Source: Zipacnadum sp036504235
GTDB lineage: Bacteria > Armatimonadota > Zipacnadia > Zipacnadales > Zipacnadaceae
Direction of reading: 5' to 3'
Length of the DNA: 64,000 nucleotides
NCBI GenBank assembly: GCA_036504235.1
Contig: DASXVN010000019.1
Coordinates: 62,001 to 126,000 of the forward strand
The notes beneath the pieces were generated by a model. The model saw nothing but the letters and a program-made list of their open reading frames with translations. It did no database searches and was not told where the DNA came from. This document shows positions 57,236 through 64,000 of the stretch, piece by piece (position 1 is the stretch's first letter; each line of letters begins with the position of its first letter). Position numbers and translations under genes: made by a program.

Positions 57236-58465
57236 ATGAGTTCAGCTAGCTTCCCGCAATGGTTTGAGGAGTCGCGGTTTGGGATGTTCATTCACTGGGG
57301 CGCTTATGCGGTGGCGGCGCGCGGGGAATGGGTTATGAACCGGGAACGGATTCCCGCGGAAGAATACACCGAGCGCTACGTCAAGTCGTGGCGGGCGGAG
57401 AACTATGACCCCGCCGCTTGGGCGCAACTGGCCCTGGACGCCGGGATGGGCTATGTGGTGCTGACCACGCGGCATCATGATGGATTCTCGCTGTGGGGGA
57501 CCGCGGCCAACGACTTCAACGCCGTCAAGCTGGGGCCGCAGCGGGACTTGCTTACCCCGTATGTCGAGGCGCTGCGGGCGGCGGGGCTGAAGGTCGGCTT
57601 CTACTACTCCCCGGCCTCCTGGACGCACCCGGACTACCCCGGCGCCTTCTTCCGGGACTGGCCGGCGGAGAACGACTGGGCGGACGAGGCTGCGCGGCAG
57701 CGCTTCATCGCCTTCTACCGCGCGCAGCTCGAAGAGCTGCTGACGGGGTTTGGGAAGATTGACTACCTGTGGTTTGACGGCTGCATTCCCGAGAACATGG
57801 ACGGCGACGAGACCCTGACCATGGTGCGCAAGCTGCAGCCGGGCATCGCGGTGAACAACCGTCTGGGTAAGCCCTACGACGTCATGTGCAGCGAGCAGGC
57901 CATCGTCCCCGCGCCGCCCGGCCAGCCCTGGGAGGCCTGCCTGACGCTCAACGACAACTGGGGGTATCACGCCGGCGACAGCAACTGGAAGCAGCCCTGC
58001 CAGGTCGTGGAGATGCTGCTGACCTGCGCCGAGAAGGGCGGCAACCTGCTGATCAACATCGGCCCGCACGCCGACGGTACCGTGCCCGAGGAATCGGTCC
58101 GCATCCTGCGCGAGACCGGCGCCTGGCTGCAGCGCAACCGCGCGGCCGTGACGGCCTCCGAGCGGCATCCCTTCTCCTGGAACAACACCGCCCGGCCGAT
58201 AACCGCGCGGGGCAACCGGGCGTACCTGCATTTCCTCAAGCAGCCCCAGGGCGCATTCTGCTGGGGCGAGGCGAAGAACCGGGTCCTCGCGGCGCGCCTG
58301 CTGGTGGACGGCACGCCCGTGGCTTTCCACCAGGAGGGCGACCGCCTATACCTGACGGACTTGCCCAAGCCGCTGCCGGACACCCCGGCCACCACAGTAG
58401 AACTGGAACTAGACGGCCCGCCGGAGGCGATCACCGCGCAGACCTCGTTTTGGATTCCGGGGTAG
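57236..58465 (+). CDS. GH29 alpha-L-fucosidase
   Basis: A 409-residue retaining glycosidase. WFEESRFGMFIHWGAYAVAA, YVVLTTRHHDGFSLWGT and VGFYYSPASW are GH29 blocks. The nucleophile Asp is in IDYLWFDGCIPE. GGNLLINIGPHADGTVPEESV closes the barrel, and a short beta-sandwich follows. There is no signal peptide, so it probably acts on imported fucosides. It shares an operon with the Gfo/Idh/MocA gene. Confidence 0.93.
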   Translation: MSSASFPQWFEESRFGMFIHWGAYAVAARGEWVMNRERIPAEEYTERYVKSWRAENYDPAAWAQLALDAGMGYVVLTTRHHDGFSLWGTAANDFNAVKLGPQRDLLTPYVEALRAAGLKVGFYYSPASWTHPDYPGAFFRDWPAENDWADEAARQRFIAFYRAQLEELLTGFGKIDYLWFDGCIPENMDGDETLTMVRKLQPGIAVNNRLGKPYDVMCSEQAIVPAPPGQPWEACLTLNDNWGYHAGDSNWKQPCQVVEMLLTCAEKGGNLLINIGPHADGTVPEESVRILRETGAWLQRNRAAVTASERHPFSWNNTARPITARGNRAYLHFLKQPQGAFCWGEAKNRVLAARLLVDGTPVAFHQEGDRLYLTDLPKPLPDTPATTVELELDGPPEAITAQTSFWIPG

Positions 58466-58512
58466 AGCCGGATGCGAGAGGCGCTGGAAGCCACCCTACA
58501 TCTCTGATGATC

Positions 58513-58536
58513 TCTCTCCCGCTTACGGGGGAGAGA
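58513..58536. repeat. palindromic repeat family A, degraded copy
   Basis: TCTCTCCC and GGGGAGAGA around GCTTACG, in the 117-base gap after the fucosidase gene. Confidence 0.55.
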
Positions 58537-58582
58537 AAGGGCTGAGGCGGGCGAAAGGGAGAAGATTCAGAGGGTAGTGAGC

Positions 58583-59128
58583 ATGAGGACCCCGCAATCC
58601 AGATTCGCACAAGCTAGCCATTCTCTGCTCCGTTCGGACTCGGCGCTGTGGCGGGCTCTGTGCGTTTTGGGCTGCGTTCTCGCTGTGACTGGCGAGGCCA
58701 GCGCGAAGCTGTCCCGCGAGGGTATCGCCGAGGGGCTGGTTGATGAAGCGGCAATGGGGTTGGTATTCACGGCGGCGGGATGCGTGCTAGGGGTGGTCTG
58801 TTCGGCGGCGCTGATGGTTGCCCTATGGTTGCTGCTGCTGCTGTTCCGAGCCAAGACACGAGCCGGCATACGCGGCCGAGACGTTTTGTACGCTGCTCTG
58901 GCCGGAACCCTCGTTTCCTTAGGTTCTGCTCTGGTCGTGGCGCCACTGCTCTTCCTGCGGTGGCATGTCGGTCCGCAGTTTCAGATGATGTTGGCGGTTC
59001 AAATACTGGTGCCCTTTGCCGCTGCCTACGTGACCGCCGTTCTCACGCTGGCCTCCCGCAGCGCGCGGGTGGCCCGTTCCAGGCCCGGAGATTATGCCTC
59101 TTCGCTGACGCTCCAAACTGACCTCTAG
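58583..59128 (+). CDS. hypothetical integral membrane protein
   Basis: 181 residues with about four helices: ALWRALCVLGCVLAVTGEAS, LVFTAAGCVLGVVCSAALMV continuing to LLLLLF, LYAALAGTLVSLGSALVVAP, and a last near 145-165. A basic loop (RAKTRAGIRGRD) separates the halves. I chose ATG 58583 because AGGG lies 8 bases before; a GTG at 58577 is also open. No family is recognised. It sits inside the sugar cluster. Confidence 0.6.
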   Translation: MRTPQSRFAQASHSLLRSDSALWRALCVLGCVLAVTGEASAKLSREGIAEGLVDEAAMGLVFTAAGCVLGVVCSAALMVALWLLLLLFRAKTRAGIRGRDVLYAALAGTLVSLGSALVVAPLLFLRWHVGPQFQMMLAVQILVPFAAAYVTAVLTLASRSARVARSRPGDYASSLTLQTDL

Positions 59129-59139
59129 GAGACTACCCT

Positions 59140-60504
59140 ATGCCCAACCGTACCAATTGGAGCAACCTGCCCTGGTTGCTGGTGAACCGCACCGACCTGA
59201 CTATCGAACGGGAGCAATGCCGCGACGAGGGGCTGGACCTCTCCTCGGTGGAGGCCGAGTTCGACGCCCTGACCGCCGGGGAACTAACCACCCCGGAAGA
59301 CCTGGCGCGGGCCGAGGCGCTGCTGGACCGGACGGCGTCGCTGCCGCTGGTGGAGGACTATCCCTGGCGCGAGCCCTCGGATTTGCCGTGCATCCGGACC
59401 CGGCGGCCGGCGGCGCTGGAGTTGCCCGCGCGGGCGCTGGACGAGGCGACGCTGCTGGACAAGGCGCTGGGCGGCTGGCAGGGGCGCTGCAGCGGCTGTC
59501 TGCTGGGCAAACCGGTGGAGGGCAAGCGCGCCTGGATGATCGAGAAGTACCTCCAGACCCAGAAGCGCTGGCCGCTGGACCGCTACTTCTCCGCCGCCTG
59601 CGCGGACGCGGAGATCGCCAAAGAGTGCACCTTTGACGGGATCGCCGCCACGCTGTGCGAGGAGGGCATCACCTGCATGGTGGAGGACGACGACACCAAC
59701 TACACGGTGCTCGGCCTGGCCCTGGTCAAGCAGCACGGCCCCAATTTCACGCCGGTGGAGGTGGCGCGGTTCTGGCTCGACAACCTGCCCGTCGGCCACG
59801 TCTGCACCGCCGAGCGCGCCGCCTACCGCAACCTGGTCAACATGATCGGCCCGCCGGAGTCGGCGAGCTACCGCAACGTCTACCGCGAGTGGATCGGCGC
59901 GCAGATTCGCGCGGATTTCTTCGGCTATATGAACCCCGGCAACCTGGAGCGGGCCGCGGAGTTCGCCTGGCGCGACGCCTCGATCAGCCACGTGAAGAAC
60001 GGGATCTACGGGGAGATGTGGGTGGCCGCCATGCTGGCCGCCGCGTATATCTGTGACGACGTCGAGACCGTCCTGCGCGCGGGCCTCAGCCAGATTCCCG
60101 CCGAGTGCCGCCTGACCAAGGCGATCCTCCAGACCATCGAGCAGTACCGCTCCGGCCTGGCCTACGAGGAGGCGGTCGCCGACCTGCAGTCGCGCTGGGA
60201 CGAGAACAACCAGCACCACTGGTGTCACACGATCAGCAACGCCGAGATTGTCGCGATTGCTCTGCTCTGGGGCGAGCAGGACTTCGAGCGCACCATTTGC
60301 CGCGCGGTGATGCCCGGCTTCGACACCGACTGCAACGGAGCCACGGCGGGCAGCATCCTGGGAATAATGCTCGGGGCGCAGCGCCTGCCGGAGAAGTGGA
60401 TCGCCCCCCTGCAGGATACGCTGCTGACCGGCGTGGCAGGGTACCACCGCGTATCATTGAACCAGATGGCGCAGGATACAGTCAGTTTGAGGGAGCAGAG
60501 GTAG
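59140..60504 (+). CDS. ADP-ribosylglycohydrolase family protein
   Basis: A 454-residue DraG/ARH-like protein. GRCSGCLLGKPVEGKR is the N-terminal block, EDDDTNYTVLGLALVKQHG gives the first metal Asp cluster, and MPGFDTDCNGATAGSILGIMLG gives the second. It lacks other features of nitrogenase-control DraG. In genomes with many sugar genes such proteins occur next to glycosidases and may act on N- or O-glycosidic links of nucleosides or sugars. A 120-residue N-terminal extension, partly predicted helical, precedes the fold. The last 14 codons are repeated in decayed form near 63436. Confidence 0.87.
   Translation: MPNRTNWSNLPWLLVNRTDLTIEREQCRDEGLDLSSVEAEFDALTAGELTTPEDLARAEALLDRTASLPLVEDYPWREPSDLPCIRTRRPAALELPARALDEATLLDKALGGWQGRCSGCLLGKPVEGKRAWMIEKYLQTQKRWPLDRYFSAACADAEIAKECTFDGIAATLCEEGITCMVEDDDTNYTVLGLALVKQHGPNFTPVEVARFWLDNLPVGHVCTAERAAYRNLVNMIGPPESASYRNVYREWIGAQIRADFFGYMNPGNLERAAEFAWRDASISHVKNGIYGEMWVAAMLAAAYICDDVETVLRAGLSQIPAECRLTKAILQTIEQYRSGLAYEEAVADLQSRWDENNQHHWCHTISNAEIVAIALLWGEQDFERTICRAVMPGFDTDCNGATAGSILGIMLGAQRLPEKWIAPLQDTLLTGVAGYHRVSLNQMAQDTVSLREQR
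60462..60476. repeat. direct repeat, left copy (end of ADP-ribosylglycohydrolase gene)
   Basis: CCAGATGGCGCAGGA, identical to 63438-63452. Translation here is QMAQDTVSLREQR-stop; at the right copy it is QMAQETVGLMGR-stop. Confidence 0.7.
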
Positions 60505-60648
60505 ACCCGGCTGTGTTCTGTCGTCTCTTCCCGAGGCGGGACCCTCCAGACCAGAATCCGTGAGGGAGGAACCCCCTCGTCCGCCCGAGCTGGGCCACGC
60601 TCTACTCAGCATATCCACATCGCTGATGTAAAAGGGAGCGTGAACAGT

Positions 60649-62808
60649 ATGGAGTTTCACAGCCCGAGACGTAAGTACGAAGGTCGCAGGGCCCCCCTGA
60701 CGGTGGCTGGCGCCGGGCTGGCTCTGGGGCTGGCGCTAGCGCTACTCTCGCTACCGGGGGCGGCGCGAGCCGCCGACACGGAATGGCGCGGGTTCAACGG
60801 CGGCTACGCGGCCGACCGGTATTCCCCCCTCGATCAGATCAACACCCACAATGTGCAGTCGCTGCGCCGGGTGGGCGGCTGCCAGCTACCGGAGACGACT
60901 AGCTTCCAGGCCGGCCCGGTGATGGTGCGCGGCATACTCTACGTGACCACCGCTACCACGACGTACGCCCTCAACGCTCGTAACGGTCAGATGTTGTGGA
61001 AGAACCAGTACCACCCCAAGAGCATGGGCCTGGGCACGCCCGTCCGCGGCGTCGCTTACTCGGCGGGACGGCTGTACCGGGGCACTCCCGATGGCCACCT
61101 GCTGTGCATGGACGCGGAGACCGGCCGGATCATCTGGGACGTGGTGGGGGCGGACGCCTCTAAAGGCGACTACTTTACGGCCGTTCCGGTCGTGTGGCAG
61201 GGCCTGATCTACCTGGCCAATGCGGGGAGCGACATTGGCACCATCGGTCACCTGATGGCCTTCCGTATCGAGGATGGCAAGCGCGTGTGGACCTTTGACA
61301 TCGTGCCCTCCCGCGGGCCGGCCGCCGCCACCTGGCCGTCGGACCCGACCAAGCTGCGGGCGGGCGGCGGGACCTACTCCTCCTACGCCCTGGATACCGA
61401 GACCGGTACGCTGTATGTGCCGACCGGCAATCCCGGCCCGGACTTCGTCGGCGACTACCGCCCCGGCGACAACCTCTACACCTGCTCGGTGGTCATGCTG
61501 GACGCCAAGACCGGCGAACTGAAGGGCTACCACCAGTTCGTACCCCATGACGTTCATGACTGGGACATCGCCGCCAGCCCGGCGTTGTACACCTCGGCCG
61601 CGGGGCGCAAGCTGGTGGCCGTGGGCGGTAAGAACGGCTACCTGTACGGGCTGGATCGCGACCTCCAGACGGTGCGGTTCCAGGTTCCTCTGGTCAGAAT
61701 GATGAACACGGACGCCCCGATAACCGCGGCGGGAACGCACTTTGCTCCGGGCACTCAGGGCGGGGTCAACTGGAACGGACCGGCCTACTCGCCGGCGCAA
61801 AATGCGCTGTACGTGAACACCAGGGACTGGGCCACCACGGTGAAGCTCGGTGGTCCAAAGGAGCTGGCGAACCACAAGGTGGGTGACCCCTTCATCGGCT
61901 CGGCCAACGGCTTCGGCGTGGACGATCCGGCGTCTGAGCGGGCCGGTCAGTTGACGGCCGTGGATGCGGATAGCGGGCGGGTGCTGTGGGTGTACAAGGC
62001 CCCGCTGCCGCTGGCGGCTGCCGTCACCCCCACCGCCGGGGGATTGGTTTTCACCGGCGATCTGGAGGGCAACTTCCTGGCCTTCGACGCGGCCACCGGC
62101 AGTATACTGTTCAAGGAAAAAGCGGGCGGCCCGATCGGGGGCGGCGTCATCACCTACGCCCTCGGCGGGAAGCAGTATGTGGCCGTGGCGGCCGGCATGA
62201 CCAACAAACTCATGGGGGTCGGCGGCGAGCCCGCTTCCGTAGCGATCTACGCCCTGGACGCGGCTGATTCGCCGCCGGCGGCACCCCGGGCGGCCGCGAT
62301 TGCCCAAGACGCCGTCGCGAAGAACCTGGCGACTTTCGACACCCTCGATTTCGTCGTTTTCTCCAACCAGGAGTGGGTGCGGCTACACGAGAGTCACTCG
62401 CAGGATATCATAGTGAACTGGCCGGACGGCCACCACACCAACGGCCTCCAGAGGCACATCGACGACCTCAAGGCGCTGTTCGTCTACGCCCCCGACACGT
62501 GCATCAAGGAGCATCCCCTCCGCTTCGGCGTCCGGGGCGACACCTGGACCTCGGCGATGGGGCCGGATCATCAGATCAACGTGAACCCGGTGGGCGGCGG
62601 CGACGTGTTCACTTGCGTTACGGGCGTCATGACCGGCACCTTCACCAAGCCGATGCCCCTTGGCGACGGCAAGTTCATCCAGCCGACCGGCAAGAGCTTC
62701 TCGATCCCGATGTGTACGGTGGGGCATTGGCACGACGGCGTCATGATTGAGGAGAGCCTGTACTGGGACAACGCGACCTACATGAAGCAGATCGGGCTGG
62801 GGCAGTAA
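60649..62808 (+). CDS. secreted PQQ-type quinoprotein dehydrogenase-like propeller fused to a SnoaL-like domain
   Basis: 719 residues. A signal peptide (GAGLALGLALALLSLPGAARA) leads a bacterial quinoprotein propeller of about residues 45-545: WRGFNGGYAADRYSPLDQIN, repeated A-x-D-x-x-T-G-x-x-x-W modules (MDAETGRIIWDV, MLDAKTGELKGY, AFDAATGSILFK), and VPHDVHDWDIAASPAL, the Asp position used in catalysis. The C-terminal 150 residues (FDTLDFVVFSNQEWVRLHES, INVNPVGGGDVF, GHWHDGVMIEESLYWDNATY) match SnoaL/ester-cyclase folds. This join is unusual. AAGGGAG precedes ATG 60649; a GTG at 60640 is open. Substrate unknown. Confidence 0.85.
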   Translation: MEFHSPRRKYEGRRAPLTVAGAGLALGLALALLSLPGAARAADTEWRGFNGGYAADRYSPLDQINTHNVQSLRRVGGCQLPETTSFQAGPVMVRGILYVTTATTTYALNARNGQMLWKNQYHPKSMGLGTPVRGVAYSAGRLYRGTPDGHLLCMDAETGRIIWDVVGADASKGDYFTAVPVVWQGLIYLANAGSDIGTIGHLMAFRIEDGKRVWTFDIVPSRGPAAATWPSDPTKLRAGGGTYSSYALDTETGTLYVPTGNPGPDFVGDYRPGDNLYTCSVVMLDAKTGELKGYHQFVPHDVHDWDIAASPALYTSAAGRKLVAVGGKNGYLYGLDRDLQTVRFQVPLVRMMNTDAPITAAGTHFAPGTQGGVNWNGPAYSPAQNALYVNTRDWATTVKLGGPKELANHKVGDPFIGSANGFGVDDPASERAGQLTAVDADSGRVLWVYKAPLPLAAAVTPTAGGLVFTGDLEGNFLAFDAATGSILFKEKAGGPIGGGVITYALGGKQYVAVAAGMTNKLMGVGGEPASVAIYALDAADSPPAAPRAAAIAQDAVAKNLATFDTLDFVVFSNQEWVRLHESHSQDIIVNWPDGHHTNGLQRHIDDLKALFVYAPDTCIKEHPLRFGVRGDTWTSAMGPDHQINVNPVGGGDVFTCVTGVMTGTFTKPMPLGDGKFIQPTGKSFSIPMCTVGHWHDGVMIEESLYWDNATYMKQIGLGQ

Positions 62809-62819
62809 GGGGCGCGCGC

Positions 62820-63422
62820 GTGGCACAACGGGGCTTCACGCTGGTAGAGTTGTTGGTGGTCATCGCCCTCATTGCCGTGCTGGCGGCGATGCTGTTCCCG
62901 GTCTTCGCCGCCGCGCGGGGGAAGGCGCAGCAGATCAAGTGCCTCTCCAACCTGCGGCAACTGGGCCTGGCGCTGGCCATGTACGTAGGCGACTACGACG
63001 ACACTTACCCGTATGACGTGAAGCCCCGCGCCCCGGCCGCGCCGGGCGCGGCGCCGGCCTACGATGGCACCAACAAGTGGGACGGCTCACCGATCGTCGG
63101 CGTGTTGGCGCCGTATGCGCGTTCCGCCGCGCTGCCCTTCTGCCCGGACCATCCGGAGAAGCCCGCCGATATCGGCCCCCTGACCAACTACGAGTTCAAC
63201 GGCTATCTGGCGCTCAACGACTCGCCTCTAGCCCCCCACGCGGGCCCCGTTCGCACCAGCGACCTCGTGAACCCCAGCCAGGTGCTGCTGTTCGAGGACT
63301 ACAGCAACGCGCCAACCTACCACGCCGGCATGCGCAACTTCGCCCTCAGCGATGGCAGCGCGAAGGCCTATCCAGCCAGCCTGCAAGCCGCCCTGCCCTG
63401 TCACGCGAAGTGGTGGTATTGA
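62820..63422 (+). CDS. prepilin-type secreted protein with H-X9-DG motif
   Basis: 200 residues, GTG start. MAQRGFTLVELLVVIALIAV is the class III signal, with a helix continuing to MLFPVFAAARGKAQQ. The globular part has CLSNLRQLGLALAMYVGDYDDTYP, typical of DUF1559-like pseudopilins. THE C-terminal YHAGMRNFALSDGSAKAYP contains His-x9-Asp-Gly. It follows the PQQ gene by 11 bases, so they are likely cotranscribed and both exported. Confidence 0.88.
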   Translation: MAQRGFTLVELLVVIALIAVLAAMLFPVFAAARGKAQQIKCLSNLRQLGLALAMYVGDYDDTYPYDVKPRAPAAPGAAPAYDGTNKWDGSPIVGVLAPYARSAALPFCPDHPEKPADIGPLTNYEFNGYLALNDSPLAPHAGPVRTSDLVNPSQVLLFEDYSNAPTYHAGMRNFALSDGSAKAYPASLQAALPCHAKWWY

Positions 63423-63435
63423 TCCCGGCCCGCTG

Positions 63436-63477
63436 ACCCAGATGGCGCAGGAGACGGTGGGGTTGATGGGGAGGTAG
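63436..63477 (+). pseudogene. decayed C-terminal remnant of an ADP-ribosylglycohydrolase gene
   Basis: The frame ACCCAGATGGCGCAGGAG... reads TQMAQETVGLMGR-stop, matching the end of the intact gene at 60462-60504 (NQMAQDTVSLREQR-stop). The 15 bases CCAGATGGCGCAGGA are identical. No body of the gene precedes it. Confidence 0.5.
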
Positions 63478-63518
63478 GAGGGGTTAGGTATGGTGTCCCC
63501 GGAGTGCCCAGGGGTGCG

Positions 63519-64000
63519 TTATAGATTACCTTTGGCCCGATTGTGGGTTTTGCAGAGCATTTCGCAGTTATCCGCCGAGCTGTCGCCGCCCTTGCTCCAT
63601 GCGGTAACGTGGTCGGCGTCCATCTCGTTCAACTTGTAGATTCTGTTCTTGTTTGCGTCGTGCCCAATCGCGCACTGCGGACAATTGGACACGCCCTTAG
63701 CCTCGGCTGCTTGCGTCTGCTTCGCGTATGCCACTTGCTTTACCTTGTCGTCGAATACCCGAACCACCAACAACCTCTCCTGTTTCGAGCCGCCTAAGAG
63801 ATACTCGAATATCCCTCCGCGCTTCGTCACATACGGATCGGCGACGAGTTTATTCACGTCGGCCCTCATCTTCTTGGGATCGTAGGACTTGCCGTGGTAC
63901 AGCTCGTACAGCCTGCCCCACTCCAATCCCTTCATTTCTGGGAGAACGTCGGTAAACACGGCTGAAACCCATTCGATTACGCTATTGAAGTAAGTCTTCA
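63519..64000 (-). CDS. HNH endonuclease C-terminal part, DUF262/GmrSD-like (runs off the window)
   Basis: At least 160 residues; the frame stays open to base 64000, so the N-terminus is outside. The C-terminal HNH site is NEMDADHVTAWSKGG with SADNCEMLCKTHNRAKGN, and a CPQC pair gives the zinc. Upstream blocks YFNSVIEWVSAVFTDVLPEM and GLEWGRLYELYHGKSYDPKK are, as I recall, those at the end of DUF262-HNH proteins of the GmrSD type, which cut modified foreign DNA. GC content is lower than in neighbours, in keeping with transfer. The DUF262 part must be beyond the edge; this call is inference. Confidence 0.75.
   Translation of the reverse strand, partial: KTYFNSVIEWVSAVFTDVLPEMKGLEWGRLYELYHGKSYDPKKMRADVNKLVADPYVTKRGGIFEYLLGGSKQERLLVVRVFDDKVKQVAYAKQTQAAEAKGVSNCPQCAIGHDANKNRIYKLNEMDADHVTAWSKGGDSSADNCEMLCKTHNRAKGNL

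Noticed and set aside
1..64000. tRNA or rRNA genes
   Set aside because: I looked through each gap between genes and found no cloverleaf-like T-loop or acceptor pairing, nor any rRNA sequence.

Overview
The window is 64 kb of GC-rich chromosomal DNA from a free-living, Gram-negative-type heterotroph. The best fit is Armatimonadota or a close relative, probably from a metagenome assembly. This is inference from three scattered H-X9-DG (DUF1559-like) secreted prepilins, many carbohydrate-active enzymes, lipoprotein processing genes, a B12-dependent ribonucleotide reductase as the only RNR seen, and GC-rich palindromic intergenic repeats. I found no tRNA, rRNA, CRISPR array, integrase or transposase gene.

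Layout. 1-2.3 kb: end of signal peptidase I, RNase HII, a prepilin and a YraN-type nuclease. 2.4-8.4 kb: two divergent secreted proteins of unknown function and a second prepilin with a clear promoter and terminator. 8.7-12 kb: comM, then an orphan HerA/FtsK-like ATPase of different codon style and gene remnants. 12-25.4 kb: sugar and general metabolism (GH127, creatininase family, flavodoxin, TspO, double pectate-lyase-3 protein, SIMPL protein, GH15 glucoamylase, YyaL/DUF255, a membrane-anchored protein, SagB-type nitroreductase). 25.5-34.4 kb: nrdJ, a hicBA module, gyrA, a GT2 and gyrB. 34.8-40.9 kb: MenG-type methyltransferase, MoaD/ThiS protein, MtaD-type deaminase, MBL hydrolase, TPR, dtd, a lipoprotein and a PHP phosphoesterase.

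41-44.3 kb is a tightly overlapping iron operon read leftwards: fur-type regulator, feoB, a 60-residue Cys-rich protein and a DtxR-FeoA regulator. Two 17-bp near-palindromes lie in front of it. 44.5-53.5 kb holds a GspF/PilB hybrid, a repeat-packed intergenic region and the ileS - dksA-like - lspA - lgt - ddl - amidohydrolase operon. A 155-bp foldback element and a TPR/GspF-like pair follow. 54-60.5 kb holds small secreted proteins and a second sugar cluster (Gfo/Idh/MocA, GH29 fucosidase, membrane protein, ADP-ribosylglycohydrolase). 60.6-63.4 kb is a PQQ-propeller/SnoaL fusion plus a prepilin, bracketed by copies of the 3' end of the ADP-ribosylglycohydrolase gene. The window ends inside a DUF262/HNH-type nuclease gene.

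The most unusual material is intergenic: five or more palindromic repeat families (A-F) joined by CAACGGC-rich linkers, some nested in others. Among genes, the most notable are the GspF/PilB hybrid, the PQQ-SnoaL fusion, the orphan HerA-like ATPase and the dual-regulator feo operon.
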